Of a stretch of 47,598 nucleotides of DNA, positions 9,251-18,637 are shown one piece after another. A program made the translations under genes and the position numbers. Within the stretch, counting starts at the first letter, position 1. Each line of letters opens with the position of its first letter. The notes below the pieces were generated by a model that made no database searches, was not told the origin of the DNA, and saw only the letters and a program-made list of their open reading frames with translations. Source of the DNA: an uncultured Pelagibacteraceae bacterium (GTDB lineage: Bacteria > Pseudomonadota > Alphaproteobacteria > Pelagibacterales > Pelagibacteraceae); contig CACIFV010000007.1 in the NCBI GenBank assembly GCA_902586025.1, forward strand, positions 1 to 47,598. Direction: 5' to 3'.

Positions 9251-12200
9251 TTAATTATCTTGCAGAGATTTTACTCTTAACTTGGTTGTTTTTAATGATT
9301 TTATTGCTTCTAAGAATGAATAGGCTGTAGACATATTCGTACAATAAGGAATTTTATTTGAAAGAGTTCCTCTTCTTAACGCCCTTGCATCACTAATTCT
9401 GTGTTCAGAATTTCCACCTCCAGTATTTATTACCAAAGATATTTTTTTAGAATTCAAAACATCTACTATATGTGGTTTACCACTGCTCACTTTATTAATT
9501 TTTTTACATTTTATTCCATTTTGTTTTAAAATCTCTGAAGTTCCTTTGGTTGCAGAAAGTGTGAATCCAAGTTTAATTAATCTTTGTGCGATACCTATTA
9601 TTTCTTGCTTGTGAGAGTCTTTTACTGATAAAAATGCCATTCCTTTAGTTGGCAATGAATTAGAGGCAGCAATTTGACTTTTTGCAACAGCCATTCCAAA
9701 ATCATCATCAAAACCCATTACCTCACCAGTAGACTTCATCTCAGGGCCAAGCAATAAATCACTATCTGGAAATTTATTGAATGGAAATACTGCTTCCTTA
9801 ACAGCAAATTTTTTATTCGTTTTATATTTTAATTTATATTTACTTAACTTTTCCCCAGACATTATTCTTGATGCAATTTTTGCAAGCGGAATACCGTTTG
9901 CTTTTGAAACAAAGGGGACAGTTCTGCTTGCTCTAGGATTAACTTCAATGACAAAAATTTCATCATTTTTAATTGCAAATTGAATATTTAAAAACCCTTT
10001 AACTTTTAAAGCCAGAGCTAATTTTCTTGTTTGTATTTTAAGTTCTCTTAAAAGATTTGCCTTTATTGATACCGGTGGCAAGCAGCAAGCAGAGTCTCCT
10101 GAGTGAATTCCTGCTTCTTCGATGTGTTGCATTATTCCAGCAACATAAACATCTTTTCCATCGGAAATCGCATCTACATCTACTTCCATCGCGTTGTCGA
10201 TAAATTTATCAATTAAGATTGGATTTTGTTCTGATGCTTTGAAGGCTTCATTTATAAATTGTTTCAATTGACTTTTGTCATGAACAATTTCCATAGCCCT
10301 TCCACCCAAAACATAAGAAGGTCTCACAACGACTGGCAATCCAATTTTTTCTGCAACATTTATAGCTTGATCGAATTTGTAGGCTATTCCACTTTCAGCT
10401 TGTTTTAATTTAAGCTTTATAAGCAACTCTCTAAATCTGTCTCTATCTTCTGCAAGATCAATTGATCTATATTGTGTACCTAAAATTGGTAATTTATTTT
10501 CATCTAAAAATTTAGCTAATTTGATAGGAGTTTGGCCTCCAAATTGTGCAATAATGCCAATTAGATTTCCTTTTGATTTTTCTTTTAAAATTATATTCTC
10601 AACATACTCTTCAATCAAAGGCTCAAAGTACAATCTATCGCTTGTATCATAATCTGTAGAAACAGTTTCCGGGTTACAATTTATCATTATTGTTTCAAAA
10701 CCTGCTTCTTTTAAAGAAAAGCTAGCTTGACAACAGCAGTAATCAAACTCTATACCTTGACCAATTCTATTTGGTCCTCCACCTAAAATTATTATTTTCT
10801 TTTTACTGCTTGGCTCAGCTTCACATTCAGTTTTAATAGAAAAATTTCTTTGATATGTAGAATACATATAAGGCGTGAAAGACTTGAATTCAGCAGCACA
10901 GGTATCAACTTTCTTAAAAACAGGCATAACTCGTAGCCCTTTTCTTCTTGATTTGACAACTGTTTCTTTTTGACCAGTTAATTGCGAGATCTTTTTGTCA
11001 GAAAAGCCTATTGATTTTATTCTATTAAATTCTTCAAAAGTCTTGGGCAGTCCTTTTGAGATTAGTATTTTTTCTTCATCAACTATTTCCTTAATTTGAT
11101 TTAAAAACCAAGGATCTACCTTTGATAATTTATAAATAACATCTAAAGAAATTTTTTTTCTAAAAGCCTCCGCAATCAGAAGTAATTTGTTTGGAATATT
11201 GATTTTTAAATTTTTTATAATTTCTTTTTTGGAATATTTAAAAATATTATCTAATCCTGATAAACCAGTTTCAAGTGAAACCAGGGCTTTTTGAAAAGAC
11301 TCTTTAAAATTTCTTCCAATTGCCATTGCTTCTCCTACTGATCTCATGGATGTGCCTAAAATTGCTTCTGTGTCAGAAAATTTTTCAAACGTAAATCTTG
11401 GAATTTTTGTTACAACGTAATCGATTGTTGGTTCAAAAGAAGCGGGTGTTACTTTAGTTATTTCATTTTGTAGTTCATCAAGAGTATAGCCAACTGCTAA
11501 TTTTGCGGCCACTTTTGCTATTGGAAAGCCAGTTGCTTTAGAAGCTAATGCAGATGATCTTGAAACTCTGGGGTTCATTTCAATAATTACCATTCTTCCA
11601 TTTTTTGGATTTATGGCGAATTGAACATTTGAACCTCCTGTCTCAACACCTATTTTTCTTAAGCAAGCAATAGATGCATTTCTCATTACTTGATACTCTT
11701 TATCTGTTAAAGTTAATGCTGGAGCTATTGTAACAGAGTCACCTGTGTGAGTTCCCATTGGATCAACATTTTCTATTGAACAGATTATTATACAATTATC
11801 ATTTCGATCTCTTACAACCTCCATTTCAAATTCTTTCCATCCATCTAAACATTCTTCAACCAAAACCTGATTTTGAGGAGACTCGTTCATTCCTTCTTTA
11901 ACAATTTTGAAAAAATCTTTTGATGTTCTGGCAATTCCTCCACCTAATCCCCCTAAAGTAAATGAAGGTCTAATAATTGCAGGAAGACCAATTTTGTTTA
12001 AACATTTTTTTGCGTCTGAAAATTTATTAAGCACTTCTGATTTTGGTAAATCAATACCAATATCAGACATATTCTTTCTAAATTTTTTTCGATCCTCAGC
12101 ATTTGCTATAGCCTTGGAGTTTGCTCCGATAAGTTCAATTTTATACTTTCTTAGTAAACCAATTTTCTCTGCGTTAATTGCAAGATTTAATGCTGTTTGA

Positions 12201-12475
12201 CCGCCCATTGTAGGCAGAATAGCATCAGGCCTTTCTTTTTTGATGACTTCCTCAAGCACTTCCAAAGATATTGGTTCTATATAAGTTTTATCAGCAACTC
12301 CTGGATCAGTCATTATAGTTGCTGGATTTGAGTTTATTAATATTACTTTATATCCTTCATCTTTCAATGCTTTACATGCTTGTGTTCCTGAATAATCAAA
12401 TTCACAAGCTTGACCAATAATAATTGGCCCAGCACCAATGACTAAAATTTTTTTAATATCTTTTCTTTTTGGCAT
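9251..12475 (-). CDS. carB: Carbamoyl-phosphate synthase large subunit
   Basis: A 1074-residue CarB, close to the E. coli length of 1073. It contains two homologous ATP-grasp synthetase halves, the first opening with [19 protein letters not shown] and the second with [17 protein letters not shown], joined by an oligomerisation region, and a C-terminal MGS-like allosteric domain (from about residue 940; [10 protein letters not shown]). With CarA it makes carbamoyl phosphate from bicarbonate, two ATP and glutamine-derived ammonia for arginine and pyrimidine synthesis. Its start overlaps the carA 3' end by 23 bases, so translation is coupled. It is convergent with the oxygenase-like gene, two bases apart. 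Confidence 0.98.
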   Translation of the reverse strand: MPKRKDIKKILVIGAGPIIIGQACEFDYSGTQACKALKDEGYKVILINSNPATIMTDPGVADKTYIEPISLEVLEEVIKKERPDAILPTMGGQTALNLAINAEKIGLLRKYKIELIGANSKAIANAEDRKKFRKNMSDIGIDLPKSEVLNKFSDAKKCLNKIGLPAIIRPSFTLGGLGGGIARTSKDFFKIVKEGMNESPQNQVLVEECLDGWKEFEMEVVRDRNDNCIIICSIENVDPMGTHTGDSVTIAPALTLTDKEYQVMRNASIACLRKIGVETGGSNVQFAINPKNGRMVIIEMNPRVSRSSALASKATGFPIAKVAAKLAVGYTLDELQNEITKVTPASFEPTIDYVVTKIPRFTFEKFSDTEAILGTSMRSVGEAMAIGRNFKESFQKALVSLETGLSGLDNIFKYSKKEIIKNLKINIPNKLLLIAEAFRKKISLDVIYKLSKVDPWFLNQIKEIVDEEKILISKGLPKTFEEFNRIKSIGFSDKKISQLTGQKETVVKSRRKGLRVMPVFKKVDTCAAEFKSFTPYMYSTYQRNFSIKTECEAEPSSKKKIIILGGGPNRIGQGIEFDYCCCQASFSLKEAGFETIMINCNPETVSTDYDTSDRLYFEPLIEEYVENIILKEKSKGNLIGIIAQFGGQTPIKLAKFLDENKLPILGTQYRSIDLAEDRDRFRELLIKLKLKQAESGIAYKFDQAINVAEKIGLPVVVRPSYVLGGRAMEIVHDKSQLKQFINEAFKASEQNPILIDKFIDNAMEVDVDAISDGKDVYVAGIMQHIEEAGIHSGDSACCLPPVSIKANLLRELKIQTRKLALALKVKGFLNIQFAIKNDEIFVIEVNPRASRTVPFVSKANGIPLAKIASRIMSGEKLSKYKLKYKTNKKFAVKEAVFPFNKFPDSDLLLGPEMKSTGEVMGFDDDFGMAVAKSQIAASNSLPTKGMAFLSVKDSHKQEIIGIAQRLIKLGFTLSATKGTSEILKQNGIKCKKINKVSSGKPHIVDVLNSKKISLVINTGGGNSEHRISDARALRRGTLSNKIPYCTNMSTAYSFLEAIKSLKTTKLRVKSLQDN

Positions 12476-13646
12476 ATTTTTTTATATCTTTAATAAAATT
12501 ACTAAATAAATATTTACTGTCTTGTGGTCCAGGATTAGCCTCAGGATGATACTGCACTGAGAAAACTGGTTTATTTTTTAATCTTATTCCTTCTATAGAA
12601 TTATCAAATAATGATAGATGAGTTATTTCTGTATTTTTTTTTAAACTTTCTTTAACAACCTCAAATCCATGATTTTGACTAGTGATTTCAACTTTCTTTG
12701 TAATTAAATTTTTGACAGGATGATTTGCACCTCTATGTCCTAATTTCATCTTTTTGGTTTTTGCATCTAATGCTAAAGCTAATATTTGATGACCTAAACA
12801 TATTCCAAATAATGGAATATTTTCTTTTATTAAATTTTTGACTACTTTAATTGCATACTTTCCTGTTGCCGCCGGATCGCCAGGACCGTTCGATAAAAAA
12901 ATTCCATGAGGCTTTAAATTAATTATTTTATTTGCATTTTCTTTGCAGGAAACAACTTTAACCTCACACTCAAAGTCAGAGAAATATCTAAGTATATTTT
13001 TTTTAATTCCATAATCTATTGCAACAACCCTAAATTTTTTCTTTTTAATTTTTTCATAACCCTTATTTTTTTTCCAAGTTTTATAACCTTTCCAAATATA
13101 AGTTTTTCTGGTTGTTACCTCTTGAGCAAGATCCATTCCATTTAAACCAGGCCATTTAATTGATTTATTTATTAGTTTATTAATATTAAATTTACCATTT
13201 TTGTTGTTAGATATCGTTCCTTTTGGAGCACCCTTATCTCTTATAAAATTTGTTAAACTTCTTGTATCTAGACCAGTTATGCCTACTATTTTATTTTTTT
13301 TAAGCCATTTATCTAAATTTTGAAGAGACCTATAATTAGACGGATTTGTTATCTCTGAATTAAAAATAACACCTCTCGTCCATATTTTATCAGACTCTAT
13401 GTCTTCATTATTAGCTCCTACATTACCAATATGAGGAAATGTAAAATTTATTATTTGTCCCGCATAAGATGGGTCTGATATTATTTCTTGATAACCTGTT
13501 AATGAGGTATTAAAGCATACTTCTCCCGTTGCATCTCCTATATATCCTAGCCCAATACCCTTAAAGACTGATTTATTTTCGAGAACTAAAACAGCTGTGT
13601 TAAATTTTGAGAGATGTGAGGTTTTGTTTTTTCGTTTTAAAGTCAA
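12453..13646 (-). CDS. carA: Carbamoyl-phosphate synthase small subunit (glutaminase)
   Basis: A 397-residue CarA. The N-terminal domain carries the family block [14 protein letters not shown] (41-54), and the C-terminal class I glutamine amidotransferase has nucleophile Cys283 in FGICLGHQ with His367/Glu369 in QYHPEAN. It hydrolyses glutamine and channels ammonia to CarB. The start is a TTG at 13646-13644: an in-frame TAA lies immediately upstream and no ATG occurs in the first 60 codons. A tiny reading frame (ATG at 13657-13655, four codons) ends in a TGA that overlaps this TTG, so initiation at the TTG may be by termination-reinitiation. The start is less certain than the identity. Confidence 0.95.
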   Translation of the reverse strand: MTLKRKNKTSHLSKFNTAVLVLENKSVFKGIGLGYIGDATGEVCFNTSLTGYQEIISDPSYAGQIINFTFPHIGNVGANNEDIESDKIWTRGVIFNSEITNPSNYRSLQNLDKWLKKNKIVGITGLDTRSLTNFIRDKGAPKGTISNNKNGKFNINKLINKSIKWPGLNGMDLAQEVTTRKTYIWKGYKTWKKNKGYEKIKKKKFRVVAIDYGIKKNILRYFSDFECEVKVVSCKENANKIINLKPHGIFLSNGPGDPAATGKYAIKVVKNLIKENIPLFGICLGHQILALALDAKTKKMKLGHRGANHPVKNLITKKVEITSQNHGFEVVKESLKKNTEITHLSLFDNSIEGIRLKNKPVFSVQYHPEANPGPQDSKYLFSNFIKDIKKYAKKKRY

Positions 13647-13768
13647 TTACAACTCATAAGTTAAAGGTTAATACAATAAAACGTATTTATCCGCAACAGA
13701 TCTATAATAATTTCTTAAAAATACAATTTTTTCTTTTGAACAATTTTGTCTATGAAGTACATTCTAGT
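13647..13768. promoter_or_regulatory. Divergent promoter region carA / yqeY-dnaG-rpoD
   Basis: These 122 bp separate divergent carA and yqeY. A perfect TATAAT on the plus strand at 13703-13708 could serve as the -10 box of the yqeY-dnaG-rpoD operon, giving a leader of about 55 bases; no good -35 hexamer sits 16-18 bp upstream. I see no strong attenuator-type hairpin or riboswitch pattern. The sequence is very AT-rich, so the box assignment is tentative. Confidence 0.35.
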
Positions 13769-14230
13769 ATGTCCCTTCGAGATAAAATAGATAACGATTA
13801 CAAAAATGCTTTAAAATCCAAAGATAAAAATAAGATATCAACTTATAGGTTAATTTTGTCAGGAATTAAGGACTTAGATATTAACAACAGGTCTGGTCCA
13901 AATAAAAAAGAGACAGATGATGAGGATATTAAAAAACTCTTAAAAAAAATGATTAAACAAAGATCCGAATCAATTGAAATATACAAAAAAAATAACAGAT
14001 CAGATTTATTAGAAATTGAGCAAGGAGAGCTTGATGTTTTGATCGAATATTTGCCTAAGCAATTATCTGAGGCGGATACAAAAAAGATATGTGAAGAAAT
14101 TATTAAAATTTCTGGAGCGTCTTCAATTAAGGATATGGGTAAAGTCATTGGTGAGTTAAAAAAAAAACATGCTGATACAATTGATTTTTCTAAGGCAGGA
14201 CAGATTATAAAAAATTTACTTAATAACTAA
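13769..14230 (+). CDS. yqeY: GatB/YqeY-domain protein
   Basis: A 153-residue GatB/YqeY-family protein, matching the usual length of about 150. The frame is open further upstream to 13607, but the extra 54 residues would overlap carA and look non-coding, whereas the ATG at 13769 gives the family start MSLRDKIDNDYKNALKSKD. Further blocks are KMIKQRSESIEIY, EIEQGELDVLIEYLPKQLSE and KDMGKVIGELKKKH. The domain is helical and resembles the tRNA-binding tail of GatB, but its role is unclear; a link to tRNA-dependent amidation is suggested only by homology. The stop shares one base with the dnaG ATG. The yqeY-dnaG-rpoD order is common in alphaproteobacteria. Confidence 0.9.
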   Translation: MSLRDKIDNDYKNALKSKDKNKISTYRLILSGIKDLDINNRSGPNKKETDDEDIKKLLKKMIKQRSESIEIYKKNNRSDLLEIEQGELDVLIEYLPKQLSEADTKKICEEIIKISGASSIKDMGKVIGELKKKHADTIDFSKAGQIIKNLLNN

Positions 14231-16005
14231 TGAAATATCCAAAGGAATATTTAGATGAAATTAAAACTAGATTAAAAGTTTCAACAGTTGTCTCTAAAAC
14301 TGTTAAACTTAAAAAAAGAGGCAAGGAGTTTATTGGTCTATCTCCATTTAAAACAGAAAAAACTCCATCATTCACAGTAAACGATGAAAAAGAATTTTAT
14401 CATTGCTTTAGCACAAGTGAACATGGAAATATTTTTGACTTTGTAATGAAAACTCAAAACCTTAGATTTGGTGAAGCGGTTAAGATGCTTTCAAATCTAG
14501 CAGGCATGCAACCTTATACATTTTCAAAACAAGATGAAGAAAGAGAGAATAAATGGAAATTATATAAATCTATATGCAGTAATTTTTCTGAGTTTTATAA
14601 GAACGAATTATTTAAAAGCGAAAATTCAATTAAGGCAAAAAATTACCTAAAAAAAAGAGGACTGTCTGGTGTTGATGTTAAAAATTTTAATCTTGGTTTT
14701 GTAACAGAAGATTTAGATTATTATGAAATCCTAAAAAAGGATTTTGATGAAGAAATAATTAAAATTACAGGCCTATTTTACTTTGATGAGAGCAAAAAAA
14801 AATATATATCGAGATTTAGAAATAGAATTATTTTTCCAATAAATAATATATCAGGAAATATAATAGGATTCGGTGGACGAATTTTAGATGATAGTAAAAA
14901 TTTAGCTAAATATATTAATTCACCCGAGACACCTTTTTTTAAAAAAGGATCGAATTTATATAACCTTGATAAAGCAAGAAAGTTATCAAATAAACTAGAA
15001 GATGTTTATTTGGTAGAGGGGTATATGGACGTTATTGGTTTATTTAGAAATGGAATTGAAAATACTGTTGCAAATCTTGGAACTGCTTTAACAAGTAAGC
15101 AAATACAAATTTTAAATCAATTTTTTAATCACATAATTATATGTTTTGATGGTGATCGAAGTGGCTACAAAGCTGCTTTAAGAGCCGCAGAGATTATTAT
15201 TGATGAGTTAAAACCTGATAAAAAAATTTCATTTTTACTTCTAGAAGATAATTTTGATCCAGATAATTATGTAAATAAATTTGGTAAAGAGAAATTTTTA
15301 GAAATTTCAAATCAAAAAACTATCCCTATACATAAATTTATTTTTGACCATTATATGGGTCAAACAACTGAAAGTCCTAGTTCTCGAGCAATATTTGAAA
15401 AAAAACTTAGAGAGATTGCATCAAAAATTAAAGACAGTTATGTAAAAAAATATATGCTTGAGTTTTTTCTTGAAAAGTTGTCAGAATTAACTCCAAATAT
15501 TAATTCAAAATTTGCTAAAAATTACAAAATATTTCCAAAATCTCTTGAAAAAACTAAAAGTTATTATAATGAAACAAAATCGTTAAAATCCTTTGAAATA
15601 AAAGAATTCTCATTTTTATACATTTTACTTGTTAAGCCTAAATTAATCCATGAAAACTTTCATTTAATAGATAACGTCAAATTATATAGTGATGAAAATA
15701 AGCAATTATTTTCTGAAATATTAAATCAATCACAAAATTTGTTAAAATTAGATGTTCAAAAATTAAATGTAGACAAAAATCTTATTAACAGAGTTATGAA
15801 TTATGCTTCTGTTAAACATATAATCTCAAAAAAACTTAATGACGATGATAAAATAATAGAAATTTTTTCTGAAATAATTCAAGACCTTAAGAATTACGAG
15901 TTGGAACAAAGAATTTTAGATTTAGAATCGAAATTTTCTCAAGATCTTAGTGAGGACACTTTTAATGAGTTAAAAGAGCTTAAAAAGCTCCAAAAAATCA
16001 ATTAA
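14230..16005 (+). CDS. dnaG: DNA primase
   Basis: A 591-residue DnaG that lays RNA primers at the replication fork. The N-terminal CHC2-type domain keeps its frame (SPF near 38-40, EKTPSFTV, FYHCF, HGNIFDFV), but the four zinc-ligand positions read Ser38, Lys41, Cys59, Thr62 at the exact canonical spacing, so zinc cannot be bound normally. The TOPRIM catalytic core is intact: Glu263 in LVEGYMDV and Asp307/Asp309 in CFDGDRSG, with VANLGTALT between them. The C-terminal helicase-binding part is divergent. It overlaps yqeY by one base and lies 65 bp before rpoD. I believe similar degenerate zinc motifs occur in other alphaproteobacterial primases, but cannot check. Confidence 0.96.
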   Translation: MKYPKEYLDEIKTRLKVSTVVSKTVKLKKRGKEFIGLSPFKTEKTPSFTVNDEKEFYHCFSTSEHGNIFDFVMKTQNLRFGEAVKMLSNLAGMQPYTFSKQDEERENKWKLYKSICSNFSEFYKNELFKSENSIKAKNYLKKRGLSGVDVKNFNLGFVTEDLDYYEILKKDFDEEIIKITGLFYFDESKKKYISRFRNRIIFPINNISGNIIGFGGRILDDSKNLAKYINSPETPFFKKGSNLYNLDKARKLSNKLEDVYLVEGYMDVIGLFRNGIENTVANLGTALTSKQIQILNQFFNHIIICFDGDRSGYKAALRAAEIIIDELKPDKKISFLLLEDNFDPDNYVNKFGKEKFLEISNQKTIPIHKFIFDHYMGQTTESPSSRAIFEKKLREIASKIKDSYVKKYMLEFFLEKLSELTPNINSKFAKNYKIFPKSLEKTKSYYNETKSLKSFEIKEFSFLYILLVKPKLIHENFHLIDNVKLYSDENKQLFSEILNQSQNLLKLDVQKLNVDKNLINRVMNYASVKHIISKKLNDDDKIIEIFSEIIQDLKNYELEQRILDLESKFSQDLSEDTFNELKELKKLQKIN

Positions 16006-16010
16006 ATTTA

Positions 16011-16033
16011 AAAAAAATCACATAGATTTTTTT
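16011..16033 (+). terminator. AT-only hairpin ending in a T-run, dnaG-rpoD gap
   Basis: Seven A plus TC at 16011-16019 pair perfectly with GA plus seven T at 16025-16033 around the five-base loop ACATA, just after the dnaG stop. It resembles a weak intrinsic terminator, but the stem has a single G-C pair, so partial attenuation or chance in AT-rich DNA is equally possible. Confidence 0.25.
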
Positions 16034-16038
16034 AATTT

Positions 16039-16057
16039 AAGGATTATATAAGTCCTT
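16039..16057 (+). promoter_or_regulatory. Hairpin in the rpoD leader
   Basis: AAGGA (16039-16043) pairs with TCCTT (16053-16057) across a nine-base loop; TTATATAA inside the loop is itself a palindrome. The AAGGA resembles a Shine-Dalgarno sequence but lies 27 bases before the GTG start at 16071, too far for direct use. It may be an mRNA structure affecting rpoD expression or a chance inverted repeat. Confidence 0.25.
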
Positions 16058-16070
16058 CAAACATTTTATT

Positions 16071-17897
16071 GTGGAACGAATTATTACAAAATCATTTGCA
16101 AGATTAATGGGTCGAGGGATCCATCGTGGGTTTATAACTCATGAGGAACTAAATAAATCTTTAGGTAAAAGAAATTTATCAAGCGAAAATCTTGCCCAAG
16201 CATTAATACACATACTTGATGAAAGTATTGTTTTAGTTGAAAAAAAATCCGATTACAAAGTTCTTAGAAAAAAAGACGGTAATTCTAAAGATGAAGGAAA
16301 AACCATAGAAAAAAGTGATGATCCTATCAGAATGTATCTAAGAGAGATGGGAGGTGTTGAACTTTTATCGAGAGAAGGTGAAATCGCAATTGCAAAAAGG
16401 ATTGAGGCTGGAAAAGATGTAATGCTTAATGCTTTATCTCAAAGTCCTATCACTGCCCAGCAATTTTTTGAATGGGATGCTAAACTTCAAAATGATGAAA
16501 TTTTAGTTAGAGAAATTATAGATATAGATACAAATTATATGGATGATGACGAGAACAATAACGGTTCAAAACAAAAAAAACAAGATGAGGAGCAATCCAC
16601 AGAAGAAAATAATAATTCAGAAGATGATGAATTTAATCCAACATTGGCTGCAATGGAGACAGAGATTAAGCCTAAAGTTTTGCAAACTATTCACACTTTA
16701 ACTAAAGAATATAATAAGTTGATCAAATACCAAAAAGAAAAACTTGACTGCGTATTAAATTCTCAGAAATTTTCAATATCAAAAGAGAAGAACTATAAAA
16801 AAATAGTAGATGATATATTGGATAACATTAAATCTCTGCAATTATCTCCTTCAGTTCTAGAAGAATTAGTACAAAAACATTATACTGAAAATAAAAAAAT
16901 AGTTTCTTTAGAAGGTAACTTACTTAGGTTAGCAATTGAATCAAAAATTTCACGAGATGAATTTATTAAATTCTACGTTGGAAATGAGATAAATCCAAAT
17001 TTGAAGGAATTTTTGGATACAAATGAAATTTGGAAGAAATTCTTTCAAAAAAACAAAAATGAATTTAAAAATATAAAAGATAGATTAATTGAGATAAGTA
17101 ACAAATTAGGTATTTCTGTAACTGAATATAAAAAACTTGTAAGCAGAATTCAAAAAGGTGAAAAAGAGTCCAGAATTGCTAAGAAAGAAATGGTCGAAGC
17201 TAATTTGCGTTTAGTCATTTCAATTGCAAAAAAATATACAAATAGAGGTCTTCAATTTTTAGATCTAATCCAAGAAGGTAATATTGGATTAATGAAAGCT
17301 GTTGATAAGTTTGAATATAGAAGGGGATATAAATTTTCAACTTATGCAACTTGGTGGATCAGACAGGCAATAACAAGATCTATAGCTGATCAAGCTAGAA
17401 CTATTAGGATACCTGTACACATGATAGAAACAATTAATAAAATTGTTAGAACACAAAGGTTAATTTTAAGCGAATTTGGTAGAGAAGCAACTCCAGAGGA
17501 ACTGGCAAAAAAATTGAGAATGCCTTTAGAGAAAGTTAGAAAAGTTTTAAAAATATCTAAAGAGCCAGTATCTTTAGAAAAACCAGTAGGAGATGAAGAG
17601 GACAGTAGCCTAGGGGATTTTATAGAAGATACAAAAGCATTGGCACCTCTTGAGCAGGCAATTAAATCTAATTTGAGTGAGGCAACAACAAAAATTTTAT
17701 CTACTTTAACTCCTAGAGAGGAAAGAGTTTTAAGAATGCGATTTGGTGTTGGAATGAATACGGACCATACCTTGGAAGAAGTGGGTCTACAATTTTCAGT
17801 TACTAGGGAAAGAATTAGACAAATTGAAGCTAAAGCGTTGAGAAAATTAAAGCATCCTAGCAGGTCAAAACAATTAAAAAGCTTCTTAGAAAGTTAG
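16071..17897 (+). CDS. rpoD: RNA polymerase primary sigma factor (sigma-70)
   Basis: A 608-residue housekeeping sigma factor. Region 1.1-like sequence occupies roughly 1-65, region 1.2 begins at [12 protein letters not shown] (about 84), an acidic non-conserved insert follows (about 160-200), region 2 with the -10-recognising block ([20 protein letters not shown], then [11 protein letters not shown]) spans about 371-450, and region 4 with the -35-recognising helix-turn-helix ([14 protein letters not shown], then [17 protein letters not shown]) spans about 545-605. The start is taken as GTG at 16071 because an in-frame stop lies at 16038; an ATG at 16107 would remove 12 residues. The stop TAG shares its last G with the first base of the following tRNA gene. 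Confidence 0.97.
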   Translation: MERIITKSFARLMGRGIHRGFITHEELNKSLGKRNLSSENLAQALIHILDESIVLVEKKSDYKVLRKKDGNSKDEGKTIEKSDDPIRMYLREMGGVELLSREGEIAIAKRIEAGKDVMLNALSQSPITAQQFFEWDAKLQNDEILVREIIDIDTNYMDDDENNNGSKQKKQDEEQSTEENNNSEDDEFNPTLAAMETEIKPKVLQTIHTLTKEYNKLIKYQKEKLDCVLNSQKFSISKEKNYKKIVDDILDNIKSLQLSPSVLEELVQKHYTENKKIVSLEGNLLRLAIESKISRDEFIKFYVGNEINPNLKEFLDTNEIWKKFFQKNKNEFKNIKDRLIEISNKLGISVTEYKKLVSRIQKGEKESRIAKKEMVEANLRLVISIAKKYTNRGLQFLDLIQEGNIGLMKAVDKFEYRRGYKFSTYATWWIRQAITRSIADQARTIRIPVHMIETINKIVRTQRLILSEFGREATPEELAKKLRMPLEKVRKVLKISKEPVSLEKPVGDEEDSSLGDFIEDTKALAPLEQAIKSNLSEATTKILSTLTPREERVLRMRFGVGMNTDHTLEEVGLQFSVTRERIRQIEAKALRKLKHPSRSKQLKSFLES

Positions 17898-17971
17898 GGC
17901 CGTTAGCTCAATAGTAGAGTACTGCATTGACATTGCAGGGGTAGTTGGAGCGTAACCAACACGGCCCACCA
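17897..17971 (+). tRNA. tRNA-Val(GAC)-like, unusual T- and D-loops
   Basis: A 75-base cloverleaf including encoded CCA. The 7-bp acceptor stem is perfect (GGGCCGT 17897-17903 with ACGGCCC 17961-17967), followed by A73 and CCA. The anticodon stem CTGCA/TGCAG is perfect with loop TTGACAT, giving anticodon GAC (Val, GUC/GUU). The T-stem GTTGG/CCAAC is perfect, but its loop reads AGCGTAA instead of TTCRANY, and the D-loop AATAGTA lacks the GG pair; the variable loop ends in A rather than C. So positions normally holding G15-C48, G18-U55 and T54-A58 are all changed, while G19 and C56 remain. It may be a functional variant or a decaying gene. It begins on the last base of the rpoD stop and is probably processed from that transcript. 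Confidence 0.75.
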
Positions 17972-17989
17972 TTCACAGATTATCTACAA

Positions 17990-18016
17990 TTGCTAACTTA
18001 AAAAAAATGGTATAAT
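17990..18016 (+). promoter_or_regulatory. Predicted promoter for the CAT-anticodon tRNA
   Basis: A perfect TATAAT at 18011-18016 lies 15 bases before the tRNA gene at 18032. TTGCTA at 17990-17995 may be the -35 box with a short 15-bp spacer. Transcription would start near 18023, leaving a short 5' leader for RNase P. Confidence 0.5.
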
Positions 18017-18031
18017 TAAGTGTTCAATATA

Positions 18032-18108
18032 GGGCCTGTAGCTCAGTTGGTTAGAGCAGTACACTCATAATGTATTGGTCCCAGGTTCGAGTCCTGGCGG
18101 GCCCACCA
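18032..18108 (+). tRNA. tRNA with CAT anticodon (Ile2 or elongator Met)
   Basis: A canonical 77-base tRNA with encoded CCA: acceptor GGGCCTG/CGGGCCC with one G-C-rich 7-bp helix, D-arm GCTC-AGTTGGTTA-GAGC, anticodon stem GTACA/TGTAT with loop CTCATAA, and a standard T-arm with loop TTCGAGT. The 1-72 pair is G-C, which excludes initiator Met. CAT then means either elongator Met or the Ile2 species whose C34 is modified to lysidine by TilS. I lean slightly to Ile2 from the GGGCC acceptor, but this needs comparison with the other CAT tRNAs of the genome. It has its own likely promoter. Confidence 0.93.
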
Positions 18109-18145
18109 AATCAAGTAAAATCAATATTTATAAGTTATAGTTTTT

Positions 18146-18165
18146 CAAAATTTTAGTAAATTTTG
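18146..18165 (+). terminator. Weak hairpin after the tRNA pair
   Basis: CAAAATTT (18146-18153) pairs perfectly with AAATTTTG (18158-18165) around a four-base loop TAGT, between the tRNA and the next gene. No uninterrupted T-run follows, so this is at best a weak terminator. Confidence 0.25.
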
Positions 18166-18181
18166 TAGTATTATTAAGTAG

Positions 18182-18637
18182 ATGAATTTTAAAATCAAAA
18201 TTAAACCTAAGATATCATACTATGTTTCAATATTTGTATGCTCTGTAATTCTTTTTTATTTTGCCTACAAAGGAGTTGTGGCATATTTAATTCATAAAGA
18301 ATTATATGGTGGTGGATTAGATACATTAGTTTTATTGAGAGCATCTATTTCAGGAATAATGTTTCTTCTAATACTTTTATTTGTACAATTTATAAAAATA
18401 CCTGATTTAAAAAGTCATAGAACGATTTTAAGAGGAGTTTTTATTGGATGGACAAGTGTTTTTGTAATACTTGTCATAGTTAATCTTAGTTCAATTTACT
18501 TTGTAATATTAACTTGTTTAGTGTCTTTTTTTTCATTAATAACTTTATTTAGTTTAGAGGACCAAATCAAAGATGAAAAAAATACCCTTACAGACAAAGA
18601 AATTTACCTTCTTCAACAACTTGCAAAAAAAAAATAG
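18182..18637 (+). CDS. Hypothetical four-helix membrane protein
   Basis: A 151-residue protein I do not recognise. About four hydrophobic segments are visible (near 12-34, 46-67, 80-100 and 103-122), with a basic N-terminus (several Lys in the first 11 residues) and a charged C-terminal tail from about 125 that ends in three Lys. No catalytic motif is evident. Its final 65 bases overlap the annotated start of the CIA30-domain gene in another frame, so the two are likely co-transcribed. Composition matches the neighbours. Confidence 0.7.
   Translation: MNFKIKIKPKISYYVSIFVCSVILFYFAYKGVVAYLIHKELYGGGLDTLVLLRASISGIMFLLILLFVQFIKIPDLKSHRTILRGVFIGWTSVFVILVIVNLSSIYFVILTCLVSFFSLITLFSLEDQIKDEKNTLTDKEIYLLQQLAKKK

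Noticed and set aside
13607..13768. 54-codon N-terminal extension of the YqeY protein
   Set aside because: It overlaps carA, has no family similarity, and the inner ATG at 13769 gives the normal length and start.
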